A stretch of 64,000 nt of DNA, from the NCBI RefSeq assembly GCF_001640805.2, contig NC_066856.1:1001937-1065936 (forward strand), read 5' to 3'. Both the position numbers and the translations under genes were made by a program. Below, piece by piece: positions 44,880-57,970 of the stretch. The notes under the pieces are model-generated. The model had not been told where the DNA came from. It did no database searches and was given only the letters and a program-made list of their open reading frames with translations. Origin of the DNA: Lates calcarifer. Lineage: Eukaryota > Chordata > Actinopteri > Centropomidae. Within the stretch, counting starts at the first letter, position 1. Each line of letters starts with the position of its first letter.

Positions 44880-45200
44880 AGGACCAATGCAGGTCATTAG
44901 CTCGCTGAAATACCTTCAGCTTAATTTATTTCAGAAGTGATTATGACTGCACGATAGGCTAATTAGGAACTCTGCTTAACATTTTACAGAGACTGTTTGT
45001 AAAGCATTAACTTCCACTGATTAAATACAGAATCCTTGATGAGTGCTCGCCTGTGTGTTTGACAGAAGACCTCGGCCTTAGCTGAATGCAAATTCAGACA
45101 CTGCATTTAGGTGTTTTATGGAATGATGAGCAGTCGAGTATTTATGTCTCAATTACTGTGAGGATCCTCCCATTTTGGAGGACTAATGAGTGTGTGCATA
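44880..45200. promoter_or_regulatory. Candidate conserved noncoding block
   Basis: CTTCAGCTTAATTTATTTCA, GATAGGCTAATTAGGAACTC, GCATTAACTTCCACTGATTA and GGCCTTAGCTGAATGCAAAT (octamer-type ATGCAAAT at 45084-45091). Motif-dense, repeat-free. Confidence 0.3.
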
Positions 45201-45379
45201 CAGACAACAGCTCAGAGCTTCCTCTGGATGAAGTGATAGGCTGTCAGGTTAGACACTGAAATCCTCCATCCAACAGCAAAAAGGAGAAGCACCTACGTCA
45301 TGTGTGTTTTATCTTAGACTCATATTTTGTCTCTAACCTTTTCTGCTTAACCTATCTGCTTACACTGATTTGATTTTGT

Positions 45380-45445
45380 CTATCTCTCCATCCTCCACAT
45401 CCTCCATCTTTTCCCTCCATCCTCCTTCTGTCCTTCACTTATCCA
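45380..45445. repeat. Pyrimidine-rich tract
   Basis: Imperfect CATCCTC-type units (CCATCCTCCACATCCTCCAT and CCCTCCATCCTCCTTC). Confidence 0.7.
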
Positions 45446-46179
45446 TTCTTTAAAAGTCATCTCAGGTTAGCTGGAATGTCACATCGCTCAAGTGTGCCCT
45501 GTGGGGCAGCTGCTGTTATTTTAAAGGGTCATGTACATTTATCCGACCAGTGACTATAGAAGCACCCAGAGGCTGGAATGAGAGGCCTGAGTGGAGCTGC
45601 GACTGAAAGGACGAAAAAACAACATTTACTTTGGAGAAGTGGGCTTCAACAAGGAGCCTTTTTAAAGGTCAAAGGCCAAAGATGGTTGCCACCTGTCATT
45701 AGCTGACTTTTGGCCTGGCTCAATGAACCTTGGTCTCTTGACCATCCACGCAAGAAACTGGTGAAAGAGATTCCTCAGTGAGAGGAAATCTGTGCTTCCA
45801 CTGTGTCTATGTGTGAGCAGGAATATTTCCACCGGCATCCAGACCATCAACGCTAATGAAATTCTGTCGGGGTCAGCAGTTCTTTAAGGTGGAGTCACAG
45901 CTGTTCAGATGTAAAGGAAACTCAGGTTAGGCAGATTGGAAACAATCAGTTGTGAATATATGCTATTTGAGTGGTTGTTTTTAATCAGCATTTGAACCTG
46001 TTCAAATTATTCTGACAGAAATCAGTTGCATCAGGTTGCATCATCTACAATATGTAAACATTGTATTCATTGATTTCACACACATAAATACAAAGGACGT
46101 GAAGATGAAGATTCTTCGCCTGTATAGTTGGGTAATTATGCAGTTATGAACTAGCACAAACTGAGAATAAAGTAAGAAA

Positions 46180-47495
46180 CATGTTGATAAAAACATATAA
46201 TTAATTATTATAAATATGAAGTTGAATTTGTTCACTGTCATACTTCTTATTGCCTGACATTTAATGACGACTTTGAATCCATATGATGTCTGATTGAGCA
46301 GATCATGATCCAGTTCTCTAGTGAGAGGTGTTAAGTGTCTGTTTGGACTAAAAGGTTGGTGCTTTTGCAAAGATGAGTTTGATACTGCAGCATCATCAGT
46401 TATGTATATGAGAAATAATAAAGGTCTTAATATGGATCTCTGAGGTATATCATACTGAATTATATTTCTTTTTGACTCATGACCTTCAATAAAACATGTT
46501 GTCTTCTATTTAAGAAAATAAATACTGAGTCACCTACCATTAACATCACCATGAGTCCATACATTTTTGAAAGCAGCATGGTTAACACAGTGTCAAATAC
46601 TCATTCATATCTAAAGGTGTATATATCCAAGTTCTAAAAGTACCATACAAGCTAAATAATTTAAATGGAAACCATATTATAGAGAATATTATAGGTGTTC
46701 TTTCATACACTATTTCCTTCCAGAATCTTTGAAAAACATGGGAATATTAAAAATGAACAATAGTTTAAAAAACTGACCCTATATCACTGGTTTTAAATAG
46801 TGAAATAACTTTTGCCATTTTTAGGTCAGAGGGTGTGAAGCCAGTTTCCATGGATTATGCAAGAATAAATGTTAAAGGCTCAATAACAGGTGTCATGACT
46901 ACCTTTATTTGGAAGATGCCAAATTAGTTCATGGCCAAACTAAATCTAAAGAATCACTGACAGTAGAATTTCCATCTGTAAAGGCTGGGGAAACTGTGAG
47001 GAGGCCTTTTTTCTTTGAAGGCAGCTGATTAATAATTTTCCATGTTGCCTTGATATTTTAGATTCAGATTTTGTGAAGAGGTCACTGAAGAATCTTTTCT
47101 TGGCTGCTCTGAGGAGATGACTGTATTTGTTTCTGTAAGATTTATAAGTCGCTAAATTTAAAGGAGCTGGTGATGAAACATATTTTCTGTCGAGTTTTTG
47201 CAGTCCACCAGAAAACCAAGGATTATTACATTTTTTGCTAATAATAAAGACATTTGAATTAAGTAGTTCCAGAAATGAGGGATTCACTCTCCATATGTAA
47301 GGAAACTTTCTCCAACATTTCTTTAAATTTTGATTTATTGCTTGGATTGAAATTTCCAGACTTACTGTTTTTTTAACTTTCGTCTAATGATCTGATATAT
47401 CTGCGAGTAAACTTCTGGGGTTTGTTTCATAGTTACTAGTATCAAATGATATATTAACAATAAGTGTAGCAGATTTGTCTGTTACCCTGGTAGGT
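46180..47495 (-). pseudogene. Decayed non-LTR retrotransposon (LINE) pol: endonuclease end to RT
   Basis: Read on minus from 47490: PTRVTDKSATLI...LLADISDH, the C-terminal end of an EEP-type endonuclease with its closing S-D-H motif. Then comes an intact stretch (47287-46946) with NNPWFSGGLQKL and YRNKYSHLLRAAKKRFFSDL, the linker that precedes the reverse transcriptase in many fish LINEs. After a decayed part, YDIPQRSILRPLLFLIYITD (about 46465-46400) corresponds to the G-V-P-Q-G-S-x-L-G-P-L-L-F RT motif, with G to R changes. Next is a TPLTRELDHDLL segment that normally follows the FADD box; the FADD box itself is not readable. There are many stops. The clade is of the Rex1/L2/Nimb kind, but I cannot be sure which. 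Ends are approximate. Confidence 0.7.
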
Positions 47496-47527
47496 TTGCA
47501 AATAGTGAGTTAAAAATAACTTGCATA

Positions 47528-47557
47528 TAACTCATTCTCCTGTTGGAGAATGAGTTA
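47528..47557. other. Perfect 13-bp inverted repeat, 4-base loop
   Basis: TAACTCATTCTCC, TGTT, GGAGAATGAGTTA. It lies just beyond the upstream edge of the LINE relic. Confidence 0.95.
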
Positions 47558-47799
47558 ACTTAGATGTATACTCATGCATACTCTGAGAAAAGCAAGTAAA
47601 AGAAAGTGCAGCTTTTCTGACCATTAGCTGCTGCCTGAGATGCTTGCAGTGGGCGTAGTGCTCATTAAGCGGTGATATAAAGCACAATCTCATAATGACT
47701 TAAGATCTGTTGTCTGGTAAGCACTAACAAAACGATTGATTCGTAAGCAGAGGAAGAGAGGAGGCCAAGAGGAGAGGGAGAAAATTATAATGAGAGTGT

Positions 47800-47828
47800 G
47801 AGAGAGAGAGAGAGAGAGGGAGGGAGAG
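47800..47828. repeat. (GA)n microsatellite, then GGGAGGGAGAGG
   Basis: GA run 47800-47818 followed by a G/A-rich tail. Confidence 0.95.
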
Positions 47829-49430
47829 GCATTTAGTTGGCAGACAGTTTCCTGATTCAGCCAGGCTGGAGAGCAGGGGTAGCTGTCTTCTTCCATGTAC
47901 CTCATCTATCACTGCCTATTTCTAGGAGACTCACCCGTTTCCCCCACCACACACACAGATGGAAGGGAGTGAGAATTCAATCTTTCCTTGCCTCACAGTC
48001 ATCTGCAGAAATGCATTCGTTCACCCTTCGCGGCAGGGCCCCAAAACCTGCCAATAATTGTCCGCCAGGGCGGGAAAAAAATCACTGCAGGTAACCGAGC
48101 TTTCGCCGTGTGATCTATTTCCAATCTGTAAAGTCCCACAGGTAGATTAGGGACAAGTGGAAACGGGCTTTAAGGAGTAGTGGTGGTCTCCAACACCAGG
48201 GATCCTGTGGCACTTCTGGAAAACACACATACATGTACATGCACAGGAGTACTCAAGAGCTCGTATCTATATTCATCATTTTATTTTTTTTTACTTATAA
48301 TAGTAATTTCTTACTTTACCTCTCAACATGTTCATTTACTGCTGCAGTAAGACTGGTGGGTATTTTCATAAATATGTAATGCAGCCCTAAAGAAAAAAAC
48401 ATCAATAACATGGACGTTATTAGAAAACTTGTTAGCAAACAGTTGCCTGTTTCCACATCTGGCAGGTATGGAGCAACACTAACATTTATTTGGGTTCATT
48501 TCTTTTTCTGTTTAGGTGCAAACATAAATGGCTACTTGCTGTGTCATCGTGCCTGGTTCCATAAAAGTGTTATTATTTTGACCCTCCATGTTTCTAAATG
48601 ATTCAGTTACTGGTCACTTGGAGGCAGAACTCCACAACAAGCTGAAAATCAGACACAATATTCTGACCATTGATATGGTTAATGTTACCAGTGTACACAT
48701 CCAGGAGCAACATAAGCATTCAGGTGGAGCCTTTCTAGCCACCTAACGAATGTTCCAATATTTCCTCTCCATTTGGCTCCGATTTTGGTCTCCACCAACT
48801 CCTGAGGGAAATATCTAGCTCATTAGCTGCTAAATGCTCCATATGTTTAACAGCTAGTGTCTAATTTCATCTGTCTGCTGTGTTGGTTGCCGAGCAGGTA
48901 ATATACAGTGGGTTATTAGAGCTTTGAAAACAAGACAGTGAGAGAAGTGGGAGTGAACCAGAACAATAAAATGGCTGGAAAACCAAAAAAATGAGCTGAA
49001 AGATGCTAAAGCTGAGAGGACCTGCAGAGTTCATTAAGCATCTCTGGCTTCTTCACTGTGAGAAACCCCTTTAAGATATAGTGTTGATTACAGCTGCTTT
49101 AATGTAATATGTGAAGACATTTGTACCAGTGTATTCATTGATGGATGCCATCCCAGCAAACATTTGGGCATCGAATAGGTGTTAATATGACAGCGTGCAC
49201 CTGTGCTGAAAACCTGTGAAAGTGTGGTGCCACAGGACCCAGTATGTCACTGATCCAGAGCTGTTTAATAATATTCTCTCGCATGTCATACTGTGTTTGA
49301 ACTGATTAATGCATGTGTCGTAACACTTATGAAAATGTTGAAAGTGTCTTGATGACAATGAACTACTCTGATCTGGATTTCATTTTATATTTTCACTTGT
49401 GTTTGTATTGGTGGATTAATGTTTACACTA
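47829..49430. other. Spacer, no gene seen
   Basis: No supported exon or recognised repeat. Confidence 0.4.
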
Positions 49431-49940
49431 ACATTCGGTGCAAGCTGTCACATCGACATCTGCTGCACGTGAAAATGCTGGCCGAGTTATTCAAAAGGGA
49501 AATCAATATGAACGTGTCGTCTGGCTCTCCCCTGTGGAACAACAGGCTCATCATCGCTCTGACAGGCCTCCACTCCTTCCACGCTCAACATCCTCCGACA
49601 TAAAGATGACCTTTTCACCGGCACGGTCTGCGTCAGGTCAGAGCGAGGGGACGATGATCACAGCCACGATCCAACCCTCTCAAACAAAACTATCTCTCTC
49701 TGGTGAATGCCAACACAAGTTTGCTGACGTCCAGACTCTTCTCTTTCCTCTCTGTCTCTCGCCACTCTTTCTTATTCATTTGCATAATCCCTGTGACACT
49801 CCGATTAATAACTCCTGTGTGATTTGCATATCTATGCCTGAAATTGAGGACAGACATTCACACAGTAAATACAGTCCAGCAAGAAACAAACAGTCGAATG
49901 TGGTTTTCGTTTTGGACGAGGGATCTCCAGGGAGAGGGAT
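49430..49940. promoter_or_regulatory. Candidate regulatory block with two perfect octamers
   Basis: ATTTGCAT (POU octamer) occurs at 49778-49785 and 49822-49829, same strand, 44 bp apart, with CCGATTAATAACTCC between them. The block keeps CpGs (CGGCACGGTCTGCG, GACGATGATC). Two overlapping plus frames (96 and 173 codons) cover it in different registers; neither has a domain, signal peptide or splice signals, so I take them as a by-product of low stop density. Confidence 0.3.
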
Positions 49941-50854
49941 GAATGTGGAATATTCTTAGGTTAAATCACACTCAGGCGACCGCGCGCACACACAGACACA
50001 CATCTGCTTACAGGGTACTTTCTAACTCTTCTCCAATCCTTTTCTTAAGCCCTTGGCCCCAGCCAGACACAGAAGGGCTGGGAAAATGGAGACCTCACTA
50101 CTGCAGCAGTTCCTGGAACAAACAGTAGTTTAAGAAGATACAACCCCAGAAAAATGTCCAAGGCAGTGCTCTGGTTCAACCGTCCCTTGGACAGTGAAGA
50201 CAGATAGGGTTTGGGGGGCTTGTGTTTGCTTCAACAGTGCCCCCCAGTGGGAAAAAAGATGGGCTCCTAATGATTTCTGCCTGATTTACTATCAGATCAT
50301 TGCACTCTGCAGATAATATCAACAAGTTAAATATCCATTAACATATAACTCATTAGACCACAACAACAAATAACTGGAAGGTCCATATTATTATATTAAA
50401 TAAAATGGCTACAGACACAAGCTAGAAAACAGATGTTTTCAGCCTCTTTGTGTGATTCAGTCACTAAAAAGGGCAAACAAGGTATACTATAAAACTCTAT
50501 TCTCACATGGAGCCTGTATTTTAAAAAACTCACAGTATGGATATAATGCAGCTTCATGATTTATTTTCTGCAAAACTAATCAATATTTCACTGTGTATCT
50601 AAAAACACCCCTAATTTCACCAGATGTTTGATGAGATATAATATGTCAGTGATAATGATTAAGCTGGGTTTTAGAATGAAGAGCTCTAGTCTCCCAAAAT
50701 CTAAATGTTTCAGCTTCAGTTACTTCAGTTCAGATTTTTTTATTGATTACTTTTAACAGACAACTTTTGAGATTTAGTTTACCATCCTAAAGCTTAAGAG
50801 TTCATTTCCCTCTGCTGTGTAGGTCGTATTCATTTGTGTTGGGTGACTGAATTG
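49941..50854. other. Spacer, no gene seen
   Basis: No supported feature. Confidence 0.4.
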
Positions 50855-50881
50855 CACACACACACACACACACACACACAC
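50855..50881. repeat. Microsatellite (CA)13
   Basis: Uninterrupted CA run. Confidence 0.97.
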
Positions 50882-50889
50882 CTTCACAT

Positions 50890-51603
50890 GCATACAAATC
50901 CTCGCTGCCTCAAGGAGACCAAAGGCTGGAAATGACAAGCCTGCAATGAGGTAATGACATTTCTTCCTGCGTAATGTGGCCAAAGGCGTCTCTCCCTCTC
51001 AGACAACGACAAGACGCTGATATCTGGCCAGCTCCAGTGACAAGCACCGCTCTAATCGGCAGGTACAGCTTTCACTGCAGCTCAGGACCGAAGCACAGAG
51101 CAGCAGCTAAATAATTGAACAGGTGCAATATGTTGAGGCAGGATGGAGGTGGGGGGTTCGGTCTTGGGTGAGGGGGGAGAGGGCATCTCACCCAAAATGT
51201 CTGCAGTGTCCTCTGTTTCGGGTAAAAGTCATCAAATGTTGGTTTGGGGGAAATGTCAGCGTACTTGCCTCACATTCGGTGGTGGAGAAACGCGCTCCCT
51301 TCCACTTGATTCCCCCAAAGGCACCAGCTGTCAGCAGCCACCGCTCAGATTCTCCACCACACGCTCCCTTCATGCCACATTTTGGAAAAACACGATTTAT
51401 TATAGTGTTTTCTTTTTTGCTTTTGTTTTCATATTTTTGCTCTCGGGTTTTTCGTCAAGTCTCCCGGTTGCCATGACAACAAATTGGGATGTCATGCTGG
51501 CATTTCACCCTTGTCTTAGCTCATGTGAACGACGACTTCACGGCCATACCGATTCCTGATTTCATGGAGAGGGTTGTCAGTGGTGGGAAGTGAGGGAGAG
51601 TAG
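50890..51603. other. Spacer with two overlapping open frames, no domain
   Basis: Plus frames of 117 (51123-51476) and 138 codons (51143-51559) and a minus frame overlap over G-rich DNA. Their mutual overlap and lack of features argue against coding. Confidence 0.4.
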
Positions 51604-51604
51604 A

Positions 51605-51630
51605 TGTGTGTGTGTGTGTGTGTGTGTGTG
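51605..51630. repeat. Microsatellite (TG)13
   Basis: Uninterrupted TG run, then CATGCGTGAGTGTGTGG. Confidence 0.97.
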
Positions 51631-52920
51631 CATGCGTGAGTGTGTGGCGGGTTGACTGACCTTGAGAGACTGTCCCTGTGCTGGGTGTAGGGAGAGGGAG
51701 GGATGGATTCAGATGCTGTGAAGCAGGTATTCAGTCTCCCAGCCACACATGGCGAGTGCCACAGCTGCAGTCGGCTGAAACCGACGTGGCCTCTCAGTGA
51801 AGGCAGGGCACTGCCCTTTGACACCAACAACACTCCAGTGTACAGCTACAGGTCTCTCTGTGGACAGGACATTAGTTAAAACGCTCAAAGATGAAGGGTC
51901 CAGGAAATTTAAAATAGAGTCAACAAAAGCAGAGATGGAGAAAATAAGGAGAAAGGTTCTAGAGAAAAAGAAAAAGGTGCAAATAAAACAATAAAAACAA
52001 GGACAAAGTGCATCTCATTTCTTTCCTAATAAACATGAAACTTGAAATGTCTGAAACTCTCAAAATGAAACGTAACGTTGCTTTATTATTAAATTCATCA
52101 TAAGTTATAAGATCTCTATTAGATTGTTGAGCATTTGGACGAGTTACCCATCATCTGATATACAGTATATTTCAACCCATCTCCTCCAATTCCATGTGCA
52201 CTTGTTTTCCCAGATTGAAACTGTTGCCTGGATCATATTTACTGGTAACAGTAAACATGTCCTGTCTCATGCAAAATCTTTTTAAGTTGAATTTACCATT
52301 GAAAACATGGGCATCATATTACATTAGATGACAAGACATTTTACAACATCTGACATCTGAGAAAGTACCAGCTCCTACAGGAAGTGTTGCATTATGGGTT
52401 AGTGAGTTTCAAGTCAGTTTACAATTTATCTTTTAGAGTTAGTCAGCCCTGAAAGTTTTAGGAAGCCCAGTTTACAAGTGTATCCCAAAGTCTGCAGGAA
52501 TGAACCAGAGACTAAATCATCTGTCAGTCAGCCCAGAATTACTAATGTAACACAACTGCTGGATCCAGGAGACCACTGGCAGGGGAGGGTGTGTAATGGA
52601 CGTCTTTCATGGTTCATTGGTACAAGAGGAAAACCTTTCAGGATGTTGATTATGTGTGGATTAATATCATCTTGATGAAACCTTACCAGGAGGAGTGAAG
52701 TCTTTCTTACCTCTTTTTTTTTCTATAAACAGGTGTTGGAAAATGGAAATCATTTTATAATCTGGGCCCTGAACATAACCGAGAGCTGTGAGTGTCCAAA
52801 CAGGACCATAAACTCATATCTCAAACATTTCCTGATTTTACTGATTTAAAAAAACATGTTTTTCCTAAAATGTAATTATTGTTGTGAATTATTATTAAAA
52901 GACACGTGTGATTATCTTCC
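51631..52920. other. Spacer, no gene seen
   Basis: AT-rich, no recognised repeat. Confidence 0.4.
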
Positions 52921-52924
52921 TCTG

Positions 52925-53160
52925 TAAGTGGGGGACCGAGACTTCACTGCCGCTGCCCCTACCCTCTGGAATTCCCTTCCACAACACATCAGGAACTTGG
53001 ACTCACTACAGACCTTCAAATCACTAATCAAGACCCACCTGTTTAACCTGGCATTTGCACAGCTATCACTTTTTACTGTTTCTCTTTTCTTTTGTTATAT
53101 CGTTAAGCATCTTTGAGTGTCTTGAAAAGCGCTATAAAAATTTGATGTATTATTATTAAG
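52925..53160 (+). mobile_element. 5'-truncated LINE, pol C-terminus and 3' tail
   Basis: The frame 52928-53116 begins GDRDFTAAAPTLWNSLPQHI and continues RNLDSLQTFKSLIKTHLF, the conserved C-terminus of reverse transcriptase proteins of abundant fish LINEs. It stops at 53114-53116 and is followed by GAAAAGCGCTATAAAAATTT and an ATTATTATTA tail, the usual 3' end with short tail repeats. Truncation at the 5' side (about 52925) is what target-primed insertion normally leaves. The frame is intact, so this copy is younger than the 46-47 kb relic. The clade is L2/Rex1/Nimb-like; not certain. Confidence 0.8.
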
Positions 53161-53615
53161 TGTGTACTGTAAATACACGCCTGTGTGTTATTGTGCATGT
53201 ATTACTGATGGTGAATAATATCTGATTTTCAGATTTGATAATGAGAGCTGAAAGTTTTTTGGGGGAGCAGTTCTACTAGTTGGAGGAAGATCTAGAATTA
53301 CAGATCCAGCATTCATAAATTTTCACTGGGACTCCTTGAAAAATAAATAAATCTGTGTCAAAGTCTTCTGTGGCATCTCTCACTCCTAAAAGTTTGACTC
53401 TGCCAATCAATCAAATTGGGCGTTATGGCAGTATAATGTGTGTTTTCTCTCAAGAATGCCCGTCAAAGGAGGCATTGTGGTGGAAACCTCCTCTGGACCC
53501 ACAAAGGTGTCACAGTAAGCAGGGGTTGTCAGAGCCTTGTCACTGCTGGGTGGTTTGAAAGCATGAAAAATACTCTCTCTGGGGATGGAAGGAGGACAAG
53601 TGGTGAGGAGAGAGG

Positions 53616-53617
<2 letters not shown>

Positions 53618-53646
<29 letters not shown>
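53618..53646. repeat. Microsatellite (GT)14
   Basis: Uninterrupted GT run after a purine-rich AGGAGAGAGGGA. Confidence 0.97.
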
Positions 53647-56092
53647 CCTTAACTCACTTTAGCCTGTTGCATCAACCCCTGTCAGTCCTCCAGACAATAG
53701 GTCTCCATCCACACAGCAGACGGGTTTCACCTTCAGGGGTGACGGCTACATTATTCAGCCTGACATGCTGAGCCACAGGGAGATCAAAATCTTTGTCTAA
53801 TTGAATGCTGACAGTTTAGGTTCACTCACACTCAGAGCTATATGCAGACTGATTATTTGACTGAATAGGATTATTATGGGGTGAAGATTCCATCAAAAAG
53901 TAATTTTGGCAGCCTGAGGGTTCAGATTCAACGTCACTTATATCTGACAGCGGAGCACCTGTGACACAGCTGACAGCTATGTCTTAAAGGTAATATCCAC
54001 CTCGCATGGCATGGGCCCGGTCTTGGACTTTTAAGGCAGCTTCACAGTTTTGGCACAAAGTGACAGTGACTAATCATCATTTCTACTTTTTGAACATTTA
54101 AAAGACCTAATCACACAGAAATCATGCAAACTGTCTGTTTCTCCTGCTTCAAAGACCTAAACATCGTTTCATGGTGGATTTGACAAAAGGTTCAGTAAGT
54201 GGTGCAGAGTCTGGCCTGGAGACTGGTTTGGAAACGGATCAATTTTCCTACTTTTTGCCAATATTATGACTTAGTGTTTACCAGCACTGTTGCTGCTGAA
54301 TGCACACTCAAGGCTAAAATGTTTTGTTTGTGTGGATATAAATCCGACTTAAATACCTTTGTTTGCCTGTGTCTTTGGACGTGCTGCTTTGTTTACTGCT
54401 TGGGTTTGTACACTTCACACTGCTGCTGAATCTCCACCAACAAAATCTCATACATCCAACTTGTAATTACTAGTAGAAGGCTGATGTGAACAAGGAGTTC
54501 CCGTTTGGCAGTTTCATGTTTACAGAACAATATAAAAATATGACTGAATTACAGTCCCAGGCAGTCCAGCTAATACAACTGAATACAACAGATCTAATAT
54601 CAGGGTATATCCAAGTTTAACTGAGTGTGTATCACAGCTCCACCATCACACTGAAGGTAGAAGCCCTGAAGCTGGTGATTAAATGTGGAAAACAATCAAA
54701 AGAATGTAAAAGCAAGTAACTAAAACAAGGCCCAGGCTGAAAATAACCTAAATGAATCCGTTCATTTTTAATTGACATGTCACTTTGACACAAGCTAAAT
54801 ACTTTGTCTTCCCTGAATACACAGTGGGTACACTGTGAACACCGTTTACCTCCTGAACCACACCAACACCTGAAATTAATTTAGGTTTAGTGAGAGGCAT
54901 CTGTGTCTCAGTGAGTCGGGGTGTGACGCTCCTTGCTGCTGCACTTTGTGATTTATGATGATGTGTTTTGACTTTACATGTTTGCCTTTTGCAGCTCTAA
55001 TTTTAGTAAATTATTTGTTATCACAAACAGCCTCTCCACTGACAGCAGCTGGAGCCCTGGCTGTTTGGTTCATAAAAACATTTAAACCTGCTCTCAAACT
55101 ACATTCCCATCCACAGGTACACTTCCAGTTTAGAGCCATAAAATCAGCCTCAACTTCAATTTACCACCAAGAAGCATACTACAAAAAGTGACAGCTAATA
55201 GCACAGTGACATTACATATCCTTATATGTTCTCATCTTTATGCAACACAGACAGGATGATGCCATGTATACAGATGCAGTTTCATATCTGGGCGGTGAGG
55301 TTTGTTGAAACCCAGACTGGACAGGCCTGGGTTAACAAAGCAAATGTAAACTCTATCTTTTGAAATCTCAACTTTAAAAAGGCTGAAAACAATGTAGCTA
55401 AATGAACAGATCATAGAGGCAAAACAAGTCAAAACAGTATGATTTATAATAAATATACAGGAATAATTATCATGTACCAGACGACAGCACCATCTACAAC
55501 AGAAATCCTCCTCCTCCAGCTGAGCATGTGCTATTTTGGTGAGCCTCTTTTTCCGTGTCAGTTTTGATAAGAGACCAGTGGAATAGATAATGCTGTTCAG
55601 GGGTCTCAGGGGGTCGGCTTGGCTCCTGTTAGAATTCATTTAGTCAGATAGCCTCTGTGGATTATCCCTGTTTTCAGAGGCCTGCATTTCTGACAGGTCA
55701 TTATTGTACATCACACTGGGACCTACTGCAGAGAGCACCACGTAGAGAGCCCCGCCATGCATCCACAGCTCCGCACAGCAGCGTCCATGTACACACACAC
55801 ACTATCAAACATATGCCAGACAGGGGGTAAGGAACGCCTGCTCCTCTGAGGCGCCGGTCGTTCAGTGGTGGACCTGATAGATCTGCTGCCCTGGCTCTCC
55901 ATGATCATTACTGCTGCTTTACAGACCCAGGGCCAAGGAGAGGACTCACGCTCACATGTACGAGCTGCGAGCAACAAGCAGAATGCTTGATGGACTGACC
56001 TGAAGACTGCATTTAACTAATGGGAACCCTGTGTCAATATCAAAGGGGGAGGAAGGTGAGGGCTGAGGTTGACATCTCTGTCTTTCACACAT
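53647..56092. other. Spacer; 133-codon minus frame without recognisable domain
   Basis: The frame 55639-55238 starts with PLRPLNSIIYSTGLLSKLTR and LTKIAHAQLEEEDF, which looks protein-like, but it becomes unstructured and no splice pair supports an exon. Confidence 0.35.
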
Positions 56093-56110
56093 ACACACAC
56101 ACACACACAC
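56093..56110. repeat. Microsatellite (AC)9
   Basis: Short AC run. Confidence 0.9.
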
Positions 56111-57555
56111 TGTCAGTACCAACAGAGTGAGTGAAAACTCACTATTCTTTCCTTAACAACAGGATTACACAGTGTCATTGGGAGATAGTTCTGTTGTTGT
56201 ACATTCTTTGAATGTAAATGTGAATAAACTACAATGTTGAGCAGATTTTTAAATTTTTAATTTTTGGACATATTCGTGGAAACAGCCTCTAAGCATCACC
56301 CCCTCTGGGTGACCATTTGCTGTCACAGGTCTCCTGACATATGAAAGCTGGTGCTGCTGGGAGACATGCTGCCAACTTTTGTGGTGCACTACTGACTGGT
56401 GAATGTCACACTGTATCGTCTGTACAAGACTTTTCGTCCACTTTTTAACAAGCCCACACTGTGGGTTATCATGACTGATTTAAGTCATTGTCGCTTTACA
56501 ACATTTAACATGAGAGGACCAGTTCTACTGTTTGTAAGTTTTTTGTTCATGTTGTTTTAGCACCTGCTGAGTATTCAACTGTTTCCACACTCTGCTGAAT
56601 CTCAAATCACCTACTTCCTCACATCTACTATTTTCACTGCGTGAGTGCATTCACTGGGATAAGAATGGAAACACGCAGTGCACTGTACGGACCAGGATGG
56701 TGACTCAAAACAGGTCAAAAAGCTCTGTGTGTAATGGACGCTTGGACACTTCTCACCCTCAGCAGTCACCATCTTGGTTACGCAGTGGAAGGAAATGGAC
56801 CACCAGAAAGGAGGATATATCTTTGGTTGTGGCATAATTTACATGTCATTTGAAAAGGAGCACACAGAAGAAAGTGAGTCAAGTGAGGGCCAGAGACAAG
56901 TCATTAACAGTACTATGTACTGTATATGCAGAACTCTACTTAATCCAGCTGAAGCACAGTCAGGGCAAACTGAAATGATAAGCCTGTTTCCATTCTGCCA
57001 TGGCCACAAAAAACAAGGAAAAGGTAAGAAAAGGTGATGAATGTGTTAGACTGCAGATGCAGCTGAACTTCCACAGCATTCAACAAGAAGGTCTCCGACC
57101 ATGAGTAAGAATCTGCACACAATAATACTCAAGGAGGTGTGTGTTTACAGTATAGTAACAACTCCTTCTCTCCTCACACATGGATTATCTCTTAATTAAT
57201 CATTATAATGGAGATTAAAGATTAAAAACTCTCCAGAAATGTATTTAGGAGTCTTGTGTAAAATAAAACCACTTTAGATCTTAAGATTAAAAATTAAACC
57301 AGAGAAGCATCTGGTTCCTTCAAAGATAATATCTCGCCAAATGATAATGTCTGATCATTTATAGTTGGTGATCCATTTAGCCTCTGAAAACATGAACAGT
57401 TAACATCAGTGAGGAAGTTTCTCTGATAAAGGATATCAGACACTTTGACAAACAGAAGCTTGAGGTTTTCATGAGATGACACCTCTGAGAAAAGGGAAAA
57501 TGGGTGTTTACTTTTCAGCATTGCAAAAATAAATCGCAATTACCCTTGGAGAGGC
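56111..57555. other. Spacer, no gene seen
   Basis: No supported feature. Confidence 0.4.
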
Positions 57556-57970
57556 AGACGAGAGGGGCTCGCAATTCAACCAAACATAACTCCACTTGAC
57601 CTCTCATAAACTCAAATGATTGAGGCTTTGACAAAGACCTGACCCAGCTGTCTGACAGTTGACTGGCAGACAGACTTTACTGGAGAGTTTGATTTATCTC
57701 CCCAAACCGAGACAGGCTCAAGAACAACAGCAGACGGCTCATCGCATTCCTAAAGAAATGTGCAACTGGTTCTCCCCACAGAGGCTGGCTATAGCTCCTA
57801 AATAATAAAACAGCAAAGAAGCAGGATTTATGTGAAAGCTCAATGGGAGTGCGTACACGTAAGGCCCTCGTAGTATTAACAAATGACTTTCCCTCCCATT
57901 AAGGAGCATTAGAAAAGAAATTCCAGAGCTGCACACAGCTAATGTTCTCAGCTAATTAGTGAGTGTTGGC
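57556..57970. promoter_or_regulatory. Candidate conserved noncoding block
   Basis: CAATTACCCTTGGAGAGGCA just upstream, GAGGGGCTCGCAATTCAACC, CTGTCTGACAGTTGACTGGC, TCATCGCATTCCTAAAG, AAGGCCCTCGTAGTATTAAC and CTCAGCTAATTAGTGAG. CpG-retaining, repeat-free. Confidence 0.3.

Noticed and set aside
49438..49959. 173-codon plus frame, the longest in the window
   Set aside because: No recognisable domain, overlaps a 96-codon frame in another register, and composition follows the DNA (T/C-rich tract encoding a LFPLCLSPLF-type run).
51123..51559. Two overlapping plus frames of 117 and 138 codons
   Set aside because: Both registers open together plus a minus frame points to low stop density in G-rich DNA; no protein features.
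55238..55639. 133-codon minus frame
   Set aside because: First third looks protein-like but the remainder does not, and there is no start context or splice support.
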